Under the pieces are notes generated by a model. That model was not told the origin of the DNA, searched no databases, and was given only the letters and a program-made list of their open reading frames with translations. Made by a program: the position numbers and the translations under genes. From Syngnathus acus (lineage: Eukaryota; Chordata; Actinopteri; Syngnathiformes; Syngnathidae), in NCBI RefSeq assembly GCF_901709675.1, contig NC_051092.1, forward strand, positions 15,478,991 to 15,542,990: a stretch of DNA of 64,000 nucleotides. Reading direction: 5' to 3'. This document shows, one piece after another, positions 1-12,312 of this stretch (positions are counted from its first letter, which is position 1; each line of letters begins with the position of its first letter).

Positions 1-470
1 CTTTTTTCAGTTTGAGCTCCTGATCCAATTTTTGTCCCTGTTTGTCAAATATTTTCAACAATCCCAATTCCAATTCCCTTTTTTTGCCATTATGCCCCCC
101 ACAGCTGGAATAAACTCCCAGAGGACATTAGATCTGCCCCTACCCTACCCATCTTTAAATCTAAACTTAAAACTTTTTTATTCTCTTTTGCTTTCTAGCT
201 GCTATTAAAGCAATGATGTTGTTTTTGTTTCTGTTTGTTTATTATAATCTAAAATGTTCTTAAATGTTCTTAAATGAATTTATGCCAGGCTCTGACCTGA
301 TGTGATTCTGTTCTATAATCTATCAATGAGTAATTTATTTTTTTGAATGAATTTATGTAAATGCTATGCTCTGCTTCACCTGCTTTCAATAATTTGTTTT
401 GTAAAGCACTTTGAATTGCCTCTGTGTATGAAATGTGCTATATAAATAAATTTGACTTCGACTTTTGTAT
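1..470 (+). mobile_element. LINE 3'-terminal fragment
   Basis: This is the 3' end of a non-LTR retrotransposon. A short frame at about 100-198 reads HSWNKLPEDIRSAP, then a KSKLKTFLF-like stretch and a TAG stop. This is the usual C-terminal tail of fish LINE reverse transcriptase ORFs. A T-rich 3' UTR follows, ending in a segment with AAAGCACTTTGAATTG and GCTATATAAATAAA, typical of fish LINE tails. The element is cut by the left window edge, so its clade cannot be fixed. Confidence 0.65.
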
Positions 471-2147
471 GTTGATACGAGTACACGTATAATCTCAATT
501 ACTTCCCGGTTAAAAGTCCCTTCCACCGGCCAAGGCCTCTCAATGTCAGGCCATCTCTTGTTCCATTTGTTTGAAATTTCTTTAACCCCTTTGATAAGCG
601 GGTTATTTTTCAACACAACCTCTATGGGGGTCACTGTTGGACTGGTAAGGCTCCTGTCCCCCATTTTTTTTTTTTTCCCCCAACAATCAGAAAATAATCA
701 AGCACCAGAGGTCACAAAAACACATAAAACAATGCAATCAGATTTTGCCAACTTCAGATGTTATACACGACCGTTATACAAGAATGTTGGTCTGATATGT
801 ATTTGGTTCCGTATATTTATGACCCCCCAATCCCCGTGCTAAGATTAAAAATTCGAGATGTCACCTGTTTGAAAACAGTTTACGTCGATCAGTCTGTTGT
901 CAAGCCCGCTATGTAATCCCTTGTTCCCGAGTGAAAGTAACACACAAGAGTTTGTGGACAAAATCACACTGGCCTTAAGAATTTGGGTACGGCGCTCCAC
1001 GGAGCTTTTCCTCAGACGACCGTGTCTCTTTGTCCTCTGGGAGGAGACGTGTGCGTCCACCGTCTCGTATTTGTTATGCAAAAAGGAAAAATAGAAGTCT
1101 TGTTCAAGTTAACGTAATCTCTCAATTTCTCATTAGTTGCCAGATGGACTAGGGGCGCTGGCCGCTCTCGACAGGATCCCTCATAATTTACGAGCGAACC
1201 CCCCTTTCTTCACTTTCTCTCTCCTCCTATCGGTCTTGGGCCGAATGTGTGGCGTCCTGCCATAAATCACTGCTGCCACGGCCCAACTCAAGACACACAG
1301 GTACACATTCATTAGTATTTTAATGAGTATTGCAAGCATGTCCCTCTCTCGCCTATTTGCAAACTGTTAAACATTAGTGCCAGTGATGTTTCAGTTTCAA
1401 TCATGCACGTTCGCTGTTGGACATGCACCCTTTGCTCCTCAACATTTGATCTCCCCTCGTCTTGCCTCAGTTCTCCTCAACATTGACCTCTCCCGGGGGG
1501 ACCCAGCCCCGCCTTTGCGGGCTCCTCGGCACAGCGCCCCTGGACAAGGGGGGGGTCAGCGTATCAATGTTGACGCCACGGTCTGGCCAGGCCCGCGCGT
1601 CCCGCCGGCCCCCACCCTTGCCGGTATAGCGCCATTCCGCGCCTCGGAGCCCACTCCTTACTTGAACATTCTCTTATCCATGCCGTCGTCCTCCTCCCAC
1701 GCCCGCACCCACAGAGGGTGTGCACATAAACACACACACACCGAGCGCGCACACAACCGCACGTACACACGCATCCGCACGCACGCACACCCAATACACT
1801 AAGCGCGCACACAGAGCTCAGACGAACAACGACAACTGACACAAACTTTACAGAGATTACGCACGAACACAGAACACACAGACAAAGGGATTCGAATCCA
1901 TCTCTCATGTAGCTTCTTACTAACCGCTTCCATGCGGTTTGGTCATTCTGTGGCTTCTTACCGTGCGCAGGTGCACTTACAAACATGCCCTTTGCACTTC
2001 TTGTCTTTGTTTCCCCTAAGAGCGCTTTGCATTTCCCCTTATACTGCAGATTTTTAACTTCAGTGTGCACACAAATTACTTTTCTTACATGGTATACCAA
2101 TATTAAACCCCCTGAGGCCTCTTTTTCCACGTTTTCCAATTTCTATC

Positions 2148-2541
2148 GGCTGCGCACTCCTCCGCTCTGTCAATTGCGGTCTGCTGCAAGCCGTAAATTT
2201 CATCAGACTTTGACAGGCGTGTGTGCTATTACAGTGCGCCTCGACAATCGGAATCGAACCGTGTCGACTTTGGGTATGACCGCAGCGCACCAGTTCCCCA
2301 GGTAAGTTTCCCAAAGAGTATCTCTCTAAGAGGCTAACGCCCAGCGGTCAGCCGGGGGAACCGCGCAACCCGCACAAACTCCTAATCTGATCAGTGCCCA
2401 AATAACGTGGTCTGCGTGCGTCATTCTCTTCGGCACCCTGGTCCCAGACCCAGCCGGTATTTCTCCCACATTCGTTCACACAGCTACGGCTGCCAAGGCT
2501 GCGCACTCCTCCGCTCTGCCAATCGCGGTCTGCAGCAAGCC
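2148..2541 (+). repeat. 45-bp direct duplication, two copies 349 bp apart
   Basis: A 45-base segment beginning GGCTGCGCACTCCTCCGCTC and ending in GCAAGCC occurs at 2148-2192 and again at 2497-2541 with only a few substitutions. The DNA between and after the copies is not duplicated. Confidence 0.7.
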
Positions 2542-4324
2542 TCCCTTTTTTGTGTGACCTTTATAGAGACAAATGCCACCACCGAACATCTCAACGATCA
2601 CATTGGGTGCGATCTCAACGTCCCAGCACGTCCCGGGAAATGTGCCTCCGGTGGCTTGGTGGCGCACGTCTCGTCGCAAACAGTGTTCAATCGTATCTGT
2701 GTTTTCGCCTCAATCATACAGCTAAAATTTCTATCCTCCATTGGATCTGTCACCAAAATAAAGTCCCGCCGAGCGGCGATGCCCCAGACATCCCGTCCTG
2801 TCCAACCTGTCCTCTCACTCGGGGCATTTTCTCTCTCATTCATCATTCACACCAGACATGTCACTCACACTGTTGTGCACATTCCCCATTTAGTTTTATG
2901 CTATTTTTCCATTTTTATTTGCCTTTTTTCTTTTTTCTATTTTTATTGAACATTTTCATTTTCCTATTGGGGCTACTCCCCCCTTTCAAAATCCACATCT
3001 CGTCGACATTCAGCTAGGGGAGACAAATCCCCCCCCCCTTTGCCAGCCACTGGCACACCAGGCCCATTAACTGTCCCCCTTAGGAGCCCCTCCGCGCCCC
3101 CCCCCCCCCCACCAGGCACGAGCACATCGCGATACTGCGAGTGAAAGCTTCTCACCTCAAACTCAGCCTGCCGGCCGGACGCTCGATGCTCGCACCCAGG
3201 CGGGCGAGGGCTCCCCGAAGGACACGAGAACTGTTCGTGACGCCAATAATTGTGGTAAATTCTCTTTGATGGTCAGCTGGTCTTCCAAACAAACGGTGAA
3301 AAAGTGGCTGGCTTGGGGAAGGAAAACTTCAGTCACACACGACTGAGTGGGGAAAGATTTTATTCAACCGATGTCAGAGAGAAGTGTCTCGCGCCCTAGC
3401 CAAGATGTCGAGTCCCTTTGTCTACTCTCGCCTTAAAACTTTTACCCCCGCGCTTCCCTTCACTCGGGTGCGCGCACACGGGGCTATTGGGTGATCTATG
3501 ACCCCCCAGTCAGCCTCCCTAACTCTACATGGTGCATATCTTAGCAGTTGTTAATGGAAACCAGATGTGTCTGGTGCCAATGAGCCTACATTCCTGGACC
3601 AATCCCCAAACAATCCCACACGAACCTGACCCGAACAGGACCCGGTCACACTTAGGCTTACTAGTGAGATATACATTGCATGATACCAGAATAAAAATTC
3701 ACAACACTAGCTTGCAGCAAATTATTTTTTTCATTAATTTCTAAAACCCGCAACTTCGTGAAGCCGCAATAGGTGAAGCGCAAAGTGGTGAGGGATTAAT
3801 ATATATTAATATAATTGTATATACTTTCATGTTATTCATAATGCAAGTGTGCATAGAGTCCGCAGTAGATACGCGCTCCACTAAACACTTCCTGGATTAC
3901 TCGATACACGCTCCGAAGCACACTAGTTCTTGGCTCCATTTTAAATACACTAAACTAAAAATGTTAAGGTCACAATATTACCTTCAAGTTAAGTATAATT
4001 TCTAAACACGTCAGGAATGCTGGTGCAAGCCGTGCAGTATAATCTAAATTGAATGTACTGTCACCTTAATTGTCAATATTTTTATTTGTACATACCTCAA
4101 ACAATTCAGGTTGTAATATAATGATGCTTATATCTTTTATGAACACTGTGGGCTTTTCCTTTCATTAACAGGGGAGGACCAACAATTTTGCTCACGTCTG
4201 CATGAACAGCATCTAACAAATTAAGTAATACTCTAATAACTTTACGGGGGGGGGGGGAAGCACTGACCCATGGACCTGAGAAAATGAGCTTTTATAACAA
4301 AACATATCAAGAACAGTGACTTTG

Positions 4325-4395
4325 ATTCTCTCTCTGTGTCCTCTCTCATTGTCTCTCTCTGTGTCTCTCTCTGTGTCTCTGTCTCTCTCTCTCGA
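4325..4395 (+). repeat. TCTC/TGTC microsatellite
   Basis: This is an imperfect tract of TCTCTC units broken by TGTGTC steps. The short open frames read through it on the minus strand (DRDTERDTERD-like) are translation of a simple repeat. Confidence 0.85.
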
Positions 4396-5408
4396 CACGT
4401 GTGCATCAGTTAAGTTGTTTCCAAGCTTGAAATTCACTATGGAGCTCCAACAGACTCCCGCGAACCCAACTTGTCGAAAAACTTAATGGACGAATATAAC
4501 CATCAATGGCAGCGACTGTTTGGATTCAAACGGGCACTTGCAACTTTCACATTTGGGGTAAGTCTCACACTTGTCTACTACTAAATATGAAATATGAAAA
4601 GCATAGAAAGCCTTTATTGTTATTGTGTGGTGCAGATGCAACAAAATTGGAGTTGAGAAAACATTAAACACAGTGACAATACAATAATATTGATGGGTGG
4701 TTCTCAGAAAAAAGGGTCCAGGAGTGTGACATGAGAACCCAAAAATGAACTTGTTCAAAACCAGGTAAAAATTATATTGTATATGCTTGAAACCAAGCCT
4801 TCCTGAATAAAGACGGTTCACTCAACCGTTTGTTCACAAGAGATTGTTCAATATTGTGGTACGCCATTTGAAGTGACTAACCCTCTATGAATAGTCGCTT
4901 CCCGGGGGCTGATGGCTGATTGTTACGACGTGTGCCATTGCACTTAAATTACGTAAATAAGCAGGCGGAGAGTTCTGATTCTGATGGAACAAATAAAAAG
5001 ATACTTGCAGGTTTATTTTCCTTGACACTGTAAATAACTCTTAACACAACGGCGATCAGAACAATCTCGTAGATCTCTGGCATTTAGGCACATTCGAAAA
5101 CTGTTTTCTCCTGAACCCCACCTGTGTCCTAATTCACCCTGGGTTTTATAGGCTTCCCAGTAATTACTAAAAGAGAATCCCTCTAGTGGCGTGGAGGTAA
5201 ACCATATCAACCCAAAAACAATTGAAGAAGGCCAAATGGCTCATACACCATTGTTTCATACTGCAGCACTTGGTATCTCACCACCAACCACTCAAGGAAA
5301 ATTAAAAAATTAAAAACCACTTCTCTAGAGTCATACACATTTATTTTGTGGAAAAACATGTGCACATACACAGAAAAAATATTGCATGCAAGTAGTGTCA
5401 AAAAAAAT

Positions 5409-5745
5409 GGTAGTGGTGCTCACTAACTTATTTTTGCAAGAACCACACGGGAGACAGTATGCCCTTTTTACGCACTTGCAAGTGGAGAGTCATTTGTTGC
5501 TGTGCGTACAGCGATGATCGAATGAGGTCTAACTTTGGATACTTGCAAGAGAGTATTTATTGAGAGAAAGCAGGGTGGGGGTGACATTGGACATGTTTGG
5601 TGGTCACCTCAGCAACTGGTTAATCGGTGCGGAGGGTCCCAGCTCATTGTTTTACAAGGTCGTGGAAACAGAAACTAGCGGAGCATTTTAGATGACTAAC
5701 TAAGCAAGAATGTTTCCACACCATTTGGAAAGTTTCAACAACTGA
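5409..5745 (-). mobile_element. Lone LTR-like segment related to the ERV at 42430-47189
   Basis: Read on the minus strand, this segment follows the order of the ERV LTRs. It has a TTTCCACGACCTTGT-like block, a CTCAATAAATA polyadenylation box, then TCATTCGATCATCGCTGTA, then GTGTGGTTCTTGCAAAA, and a terminal GTTAGTGAGCAC-like end. Similarity is clear but much lower than between the two LTRs of the ERV, so it is an older or sister subfamily. No internal retroviral sequence flanks it, which suggests a solo LTR. The outer boundary near 5745 is approximate and I see no convincing target duplication. Confidence 0.6.
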
Positions 5746-6101
5746 ATGGTTAAACTTTTCAGAGTCAAGGAAAGGTAAAAGGTTTAAACAAAGTTTATAA
5801 TTCTAGTCTACATTCCAACATACCGTAATTTTCGGACTATAAGTCGCTCCGGAGTATAAGTCGAGCCAGCCATAAAATGCCCAAAATGTGAAAAAAAACA
5901 TATATAAGTCGCTCCGGAGTATAAGTCGCATTTTGGGGGGCAATTTATTCGACAAAATCCAACACGAAGAACAGACATGAACGAGCAACAACAGGCTAAA
6001 CGATACGGTATGCTAACGTGACAAACACAAACGAGGAGCTGAGAACGGGCCTGACGTAACATTCAGTTATTTAAAAAAAACTATTACATAAATAACACGT
6101 T

Positions 6102-7099
6102 TACACCCAGAGGGTGAAAGTGGGCCGTCATACATCCACACCTCTCAGTCTTGGTACCGGCTCCCCACAGGGCTGCGTACTGAGCCCACTGCTTTACACG
6201 CTCTACACACATGCATGCACCCCCGCCCACCGCAGCAACACCATCATGAAATTTGCGGATGACACAACCGTGGTGGGGCTCATCTCAAAGGGGGATGAGT
6301 CTGCCTACAGGGACGAAGTGGTCCAGCTATCGGAGTGGTGCAGAGAGAACAATCTGCTCCTAAACACGGCTAAAACCCAAGAACTGGTCATTGAATTTAG
6401 GAGGAAAAATAAAACGGACATTCCACCACTCATCATCGACGGGGTCTGTGTGAAGAGGGTGTCCTCCTTCCGCTACCTGGGAGTCCACATCGAGGAGGAC
6501 TTCACCTGGGGCGTGAACACCTCTGAGCTGCTTAAAAAGGCCCAACAGAGACTCTACTTTTTAAGGGTGCTGAGGAGGCACAGCATTACACGGAGACTGC
6601 TGGTGTCCTTCTATCGCTGCTCCATAGAAAGCACTTTAACGTACTGTATATGTGTTTGGTACTCCAGCTGCACTGCTGCTCAGAGGAAAAAGCTCCAAGG
6701 GGTCATCAACACAGCACAGAAGATCATTGGCTGCCCTCTCCCCACACTGGAAGACCTACACAGAACCCGCTGTCTCAAAAAAACACAGAACATTCTGAAG
6801 GACACTTCCCACCCTGGCCACTCCCTTTTCGAACTGTTGCCATCAGGCAGACGCTACAGATTAATTAGGTCGAGGACTAGCAGATTCGCCAACAGTTTTT
6901 ACCCTACAGCGGTAGTCACATTGAATGCAGCTAAACGTAAATGATTATGTCTGTGTATGTTCTTCTGTGGGTTTTTAGCTTGTTTTTTTTATCTTTTTAT
7001 TCTATTTCTATATATTTCTTATCGCATGCGCGGATCGGTTGGCACTTTTTAAATTTCGTTGTACATGTGACAATGACAATAAAGAGCTATTCTAATTCT
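6102..7099 (+). mobile_element. 5'-truncated L2-type LINE inside family A copy 1
   Basis: An open frame at 6114-6944 encodes the C-terminal part of a reverse transcriptase. It contains GSPQGCVLSPLLYTLYTH, FADDTTVVGLI (the catalytic FADD box), a NTAKTQELVI block and the C-terminal HPGHSLFELLPSGRRYR motif typical of fish L2/CR1-like LINEs. The N-terminal RT and the endonuclease are missing, which is ordinary 5' truncation. The 3' end is CATGTGACAATGACAATAAAG followed by family A sequence (TATAAAACCATCTG), so the insertion point is clear. Confidence 0.85.
6114..6944 (+). pseudogene. L2-type LINE reverse transcriptase, C-terminal fragment
   Basis: About 276 codons are open without frameshifts. 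Visible motifs are SPLLYTLYT, FADD at about residues 47-50, a YLGVHIEEDFTW block, and the C-terminal LFELLPSGRRYR block. It lacks the start of the palm domain and the whole endonuclease, so it cannot retrotranspose itself. The long open frame suggests fairly recent insertion. Confidence 0.8.
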
Positions 7100-7695
7100 T
7101 TATAAAACCATCTGTGTCACTCCAATTCATTAAATCCATCGATCGTCCTTTGTCAACAATGCCGTGTGCCGCGCCGCAGTTCAAATTATTCCACAGGCCC
7201 ATACAACGATATATAAGCTATATTTTAAATAACTATCACATAAACAACAATATTATCAAACCATTTGTGTCACTCCAAATCATTAAATCCATCGATCAAA
7301 TTTCTCGTCCTTTATGTCATCCTGGTGACAGAGGACATGTCCAGAGGATATGGCGCTTTAAAGTGTTAATTACTTTATTTGATTTTTTCTCTCTATTTTT
7401 CATGTTTTAAATATGTTCAAGATAAAGATATCAAAGCATGTGAAGTGATCAACTACACTAAAAATAACATGTGAAGTGGTCAACTATACTTGTAAGTAAG
7501 TGATGTGTTAATGATCAAGTAAAAATTTGTGAAAAAAAACATATATAAGTTGCTCCTGAGGATAAGTCGCCCCCCCACCCAAACTATGAAAAAAACCGCG
7601 ATTTATAGTCCGAAAATTACGGTAATCATACGCTCAAGATAATCTGTAAACCCTAACAAAATATATCGTTTGATTTTACTGTACAATCGTTACTA

Positions 7696-8705
7696 CCGTT
7701 TTTTTCCGTGTATAATGCGCCCCCATGTATAATACGCACCCTAAAAATGGCATGTTGATGCTGGAAAAAAGCCTGTACCCATGTATAATACGCACCCAAT
7801 TTCTTTTTTTTTTTTTTTCTTTTTTTTTTTACATTTTTTTTTTTTTTTAAGTCCCAATGATCGTCACACACGCAGGGAGGCAATGGATCCCATTTTTATA
7901 GTCTTTGGTATGGTCTTAACTAGGCTGGATGTATTTTTTTTTGTTGGCGTTGATTTCTCCGACTGCCCGTAAAGGCACCACCGCGATCAGATGAAAAGAG
8001 AGGAAAGTGACGTGCGGACATGTGAAAAAGGCGGCTCTGTATGGGAGAGACGTTGAAGAGGAATAAAAACACCCTTGGAAACCAAAACTTGCCCCTCGTC
8101 GTGACTCGGAGCCGCAACAAATGTTTCGGATTTGTGTAGGGTACATTGTGACAGCAAACGAGCAGGTGATCGAGCAAGCGTCTGATACGAGAGCATTGCG
8201 TTCGTATGGAGCGTGTTTGAAGTGAACAGCAGAGACGAAAGGAACAAGGCAAAGTGTTGTGAAATAAAATATTACCTGTAATACGCATTTTGTTATTTGC
8301 TGATTGTATTAAACTATCACATTCATTGTCAGTCAAGAAGAGAAGAGGACTATTATCCCTTCTTTGACGAAATGACCAGAGCACAGTACAAACACACTAT
8401 TGTTCTTGTAACGTGTTTTGTATTTAAGTCCTGTCTGCCCCTCGCTCACCGTCAGATCATTGCATGTGTTACTGTCATGATGTCTGTTTGGTCTGTTCCT
8501 GTCTTTGGTAATGTCACCCTGTCTTTTTGTTCCACGTCTTTGTCGGTCAGTCCTGTTGTTGGTTTTGTTGTACCATGATTTTCTTAAAAAAAAAAGAAAA
8601 AAAAAATAAAAATTTAAAAAAATTTGTACCCATGTATAATGCGCACCCCAGATTTTAGGACAATAAATTAGTTAAATTTTGCGTATTATACACGGAAAAA
8701 AACGG
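7696..8705 (+). mobile_element. TA-flanked inverted-repeat element, family B, copy 1
   Basis: The termini are CCGTTTTTTTCCGTGTATAATGC and its inverse (GTATTATACACGGAAAAAAACGG), with flanking TA on both sides. The subterminal motif GTATAATACGCACC is repeated. It has a long T/A-rich tract near 7800-7850 and no transposase frame. A shorter inverted copy with an internal deletion lies at 39685-40179. Confidence 0.8.
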
Positions 8706-9177
8706 TATTTCAACTGGACATCACGCTCAACACGTGTCTTAACTCAGTTGTTGTAGGATTCTAAAAATTACTTTTTAACATTGTATTTTACAGTGAAGCC
8801 ATTGAACCAGTTCAACTTACTAAAGTCGTTCCAGTGTAAGTACAGCTGAACCTCGCTTTTTCGCACTTCGATTCTACACGACTTTCTGTCCAATGCGGTT
8901 TGGTCTTAGACCCCAATTATTTTCATCGTAAATACATTTTCTTTTGAACTGTGAGCACTAACCTTAAAATGGACGATACAAAGCCCGTACAAAGCTAAAT
9001 GACTAGTGCGTCGACCTAAGTGCTAGTGATATAATTTCCGTGACTTATTTAAAGGTGTTTGATAAGAAGTCGGAACAGCACTCCATTGTACGACCACAGA
9101 GACGTCAATCGCTAAGGGCTGTTTGGTCTTTATGACTGCTTATGCTAATAAGATAGGACATCCCTACATGACAGCTA
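8706..9177. other. Spacer between family B and family A elements
   Basis: No gene is visible. A segment near 8845-8890 (ACAGCTGAACCTCGCTTTTTCG) resembles the end of a Tigger-like element but is too degraded to bound. Confidence 0.35.
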
Positions 9178-11119
9178 CCGTAATTTACGGACTAAAAGTC
9201 GCTCCGGAATATAGGTCGCATTAGCTATAAAATGCACAATAACGTGAAAAAAAACATAGATAAGTCGCTCCGGAGCATAAGTCGCATTTTGGGGGGAAAT
9301 TTATTCGACAAAATCCAACACCAAGAACAGACATGAACGAGCAACAACAGGCTAAACGATAGGTATGCTAACGTGACATAAACACAAACGAAGAGCTGAG
9401 AACGGGCCTGACGTAACATTCAGAGTTATTAAAAAAAACTATTACATAAATAACACGTTTATAAAACCATCTGTGTCACTCCAATTCATTAAATCCATCG
9501 ATCGTCCTTTGTCAACAATGGGTGCGCGCCGCTGATGGCGCTTGCACTTCAAAATATTCCACAGGCCCATATAACGATATATAAATTAGATATCAAATAA
9601 CTATTATATAAGCAATAATATTATCAAACCATCCGTGCACTCTAAATCATTAAATCCATCGATCAAATTCCTCGCCCTTTGTCAACAACGCCGCGCGTGC
9701 GCCCTGACGTCAGCCTCGTCGTTATTCCACAGATCTAGTATATAACTATATTGTAGCGTTAACAAAGTACAAGGAAAGATGTGGGTTTGGTAAACGTCTC
9801 TTTATTTAACAAAACAAACTTCTAGGCATGTGGCGGCGTGGACTTCCAACCACGGAGGTGAAAAAAGTCAAAAGTCAGTCAGCTTTATTGTCAATCCCTT
9901 CATATGTCAAGACACACAAAGAAACCGAAATTCCGTTTCCTCCATCCCACGGTGACGAGACATACAAGTAGGCGACACAAAACAAAAACAAGAAGGCACA
10001 AACCATAAATAATAAATAATAAATAAAATTAAATGAGCGATGAATAAATAATAGACCAACAACCCATTAAATAAGAGGGGCAAAACCGAGCCAGTGTGCA
10101 TACAGCAGACAGCAAGAACAGGACGCTACGCTGAAAGGGGGAGCGAGTTCAGGATCCTAACAGCCTGGAGTACGAAGCTGTTGGAGAGTCTGGTGGTGCG
10201 GGAGCGCAGGCTCCTGTACCGCCTCCCAGAGGGCAGAAGTTCAAACAAAGAGTGAGCGGGGTGACTCACATCACTCACAATCTTGGTCGCCTTGCGGGTG
10301 AGATGGGAGGTGTAAATGTCCTTCAAGGAGGGGAGAGAAGCACCAATAGTCTTACTAGCCGTTTTCACTATGCGCTGCAGGGCCTTCAAGTCGTAGTCAG
10401 TGCAGCTGCCACCCCAGACAGCAATACAGCTGGAGAGGACGCTCTCAATGGTGCCGCGGTAAAAAGTAGTCATGACGGCCGGAGGAGCCCCCGCTCGCCT
10501 GAGTTTCCGAAGGAAGTACAGGCGGCGCTGGGCCTTCTTCGCCAGCGATGCGGTGTTGGTGGACCAACAGAGATCAACAGAGAGAACAAAGAGAGATCCA
10601 TAGAATAGGACCGGGCGTGCGTAAAGCCATGACCGAGCCCCATCCACTGTCCCCGGACAGCCACCCGGCCGAGCGCCGGCCCCCGACTTCTATCCACGGA
10701 GGTGAAAGAGAGCTCTGTAGAGTAGGACCGGGCGTGCGTAAAAGCCATAACAGTTTTTCAAACCTTCTGTGTCACTCCAAATCCTTAAATCCTTCAAACT
10801 CTTCATCCTCCGTGTCACTTAGAAACAAAGCCGCTAATGATGCCGGTAGTACGTGGGGCCCTTCATCATCTTCGTCATCCCGTGATCAATCTTTGTCCTT
10901 TTTGTAAACAACCGCCGCGCCACGCCGCGTCGCGCTGCTGACGTCACTTGAAATTCAAATTACAGTAATCCCTTGCTACATCGCGGTTCGTTTATCGCGG
11001 TTTCACTTTTTTTTTTTTTTTGAAAATATTTGAAAAAAAACATAAATCGCTCCTTATTATAAGTCGCCCCCCCACCCAAACTATGAAAAAAAACGCGACT
11101 TATAGTCCAAAACTTACGG
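9178..11119 (-). mobile_element. Family A element, copy 2, interrupted by an L2 LINE
   Basis: It is TA-flanked, starting CCGTAATTTACGGACTAAAA and ending TTATAGTCCAAAACTTACGG. It holds the full minus-orientation order of the family: AT-rich modules, a segment ending at TGTAGCGTTAACAAAG, one or two GC-rich 118-bp units (about 10590-10745), then the CATCATCTTCGTCATCCCG block. Perfect TGACGTCA octamers lie at 9705-9712 and 10939-10946. An L2 LINE occupies about 9863-10588. Confidence 0.8.
9863..10588 (-). mobile_element. L2-type LINE 3' fragment, second lineage
   Basis: On the minus strand, a frame near 10126-10580 reads KKAQRRLYFLRKLRRAG, then an [19 protein letters not shown] block, and ends HPAHSLFELLPSGRRYRSL. 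The 3' UTR ends in GGGATTGACAATAAAGCTGA and a TTTGACTTTT tail. It belongs to a different L2 lineage from the copy at 6102-7099. It lies in a GAGGTGAAA site of family A. Only the RT C-terminus is left. Confidence 0.85.
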
Positions 11120-11925
11120 TAGTTACCACCACTTAAATACATTTACATAGAAACAACAGCATAAATCTCAATGCGGTTGGTTATTTTTGGGGGTTTTGTG
11201 AGTTTTTCCTTGCCCTCCTGGTAGTTAAGATCAGGGGATGTCAAGAAAAATTGTCACTTGCTGCCATGTGAAGCCCTTTGAGACATGTTTGCAATTAAGG
11301 GCTGTATAAATACATTGTATTTGGCTTATTTGATCTATGCAGTAGTTTTGCTATATTGTAACCAGTGAAACATGTTTAATTGTAAAGAGAAAAAATACTG
11401 TCGTGAGAACCACCAATATACTAGCAGGATCAGTTTTCTCATGGCTCAAAAGTTAATTGATCCCTGTGAGAAGAGCTTGTGATTGAGCGGCTCGTTCGGC
11501 CAACCAATGAGCACTGAGCGGAGAGGAAAAGAGACGTTTTGCCCGCCCGAGACTTATATCTGTGCGTGTGCGTGCTGGAGCCTATTCTAGCTGTCATATG
11601 GGTACACCCCGAACCGGTTGCCAGCCAATCTCAGCTGATGAAATTTCGACCTTTTACAGCACCAGCATCGAACTATTCAATATACCTATTACACAACCGG
11701 ATAGTATCACACATTTATAAAATTAGATTATTATTTCAACTAGATGGTGTCCCAGTATCTTAAGAAAGTTGTACTCTCCTAACCTTTCCACAGACTGGAA
11801 ATGCTTTGTGTTGCCATGCATATGGTCAGTTGCCAAGTATGCTGGTAAATGGCAGTGAAACAGCATGCACCTATCAAAAATACTTGATATTTTTCGGCAA
11901 TTCCGAATTTACCTCATATTGTATT
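11120..11925. other. 3' flank or 3' UTR of klhl25 with old repeat fragments
   Basis: This lies directly downstream of the klhl25 stop codon (minus strand). It includes a LINE-tail-like block at about 11255-11325 (GAAGCCCTTTGAGACATG, GGGCTGTATAAATA) and a SINE fragment at 11577-11630. A possible minus-strand ATTAAA polyadenylation box lies near 11373-11378, but I cannot show that it is used. Confidence 0.4.
11577..11630 (-). mobile_element. SINE fragment, tRNA-headed fish family
   Basis: The reverse complement reads GGCTGGCAACCGGTTCGGGG, then a CAGCTAGAATAGGCTCC-like end. It matches the body of the SINE copies at 19082-19393 and 19925-20280. Only about 54 bp remain. Confidence 0.65.
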
Positions 11926-12312
11926 CTACTTAGGCGGGTAGGTCCATGTGCTGACAAAGGCAGTGGGTATCAGTGAGTAAGGCACAGTAGTGATGGAGTT
12001 CCAGCTATCAGATGTTGGATCATAACAATCCAATGTTTTACATCTTTGTGTACCAAAGTAACCTCCGACCACGTACAGCTTATTTCCGGAGGCCACAGCA
12101 TGGCAGCTCATTCGCTTGGATGTCATGTCACCGACACGACTCCACTGATTTGTTTCACAGTCAAACCGATAAGCAGAGGCGGCTGTGAATTCTGTGTCAC
12201 CACCCATGATGAAGATCTGACTACCTAAGACTGCAGCTGCTGTGTAGCGCCAAGGTTGCGGGCATTCAGCTGCAATATTCCAGCGGTTACCAACAGGGTC
12301 ATAGCATTGGAC
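11926..12312 (-). CDS. klhl25: klhl25 last coding exon (residues 462-589 and stop)
   Basis: It is 387 bases from a TTTCTAG acceptor to TAG. It encodes [20 protein letters not shown], then the last two kelch repeats with [20 protein letters not shown] and [20 protein letters not shown], ending VSTWTYPPK. The C-terminal four residues differ from the usual KHLP-type ending. Confidence 0.94.
   Translation of the reverse strand, partial: VQCYDPVGNRWNIAAECPQPWRYTAAAVLGSQIFIMGGDTEFTAASAYRFDCETNQWSRVGDMTSKRMSCHAVASGNKLYVVGGYFGTQRCKTLDCYDPTSDSWNSITTVPYSLIPTAFVSTWTYPPK

Larger units (their letters stand above)
471..5408. other. Unrecognised intergenic flank with simple repeats
   Basis: No frame here looks like a conserved protein and no splice-linked exon series is visible. 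It contains a CA-rich cryptic repeat (about 1720-1830), a 45-bp direct duplication (2148-2192 and 2497-2541), a C homopolymer near 3098-3112, a G homopolymer near 4245-4257, and a CT-rich microsatellite (about 4325-4395). Several short open frames around 2400-3000 on both strands overlap each other and match nothing I know. The region lies downstream of the klhl25 stop. Confidence 0.5.
5823..7622 (-). mobile_element. TA-flanked inverted-repeat element, family A, copy 1
   Basis: The element begins CCGTAATTTTCGGACTATAA and ends with the inverse (TTATAGTCCGAAAATTACGG), flanked by TA on both sides. A TA duplication fits the Tc1/mariner/pogo group. No transposase is encoded, so it is non-autonomous. 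Compared with the clean copy at 41029-42366 it lacks the 118-bp GC-rich units and is interrupted by an L2 LINE at about 6102-7099. Confidence 0.8.

Noticed and set aside
1564-2949. Frames of 106-191 codons near 1.4-3.0 kb on both strands
   Set aside because: They overlap each other, include a CA-rich repeat, and show no recognised domain or splice-linked partners.
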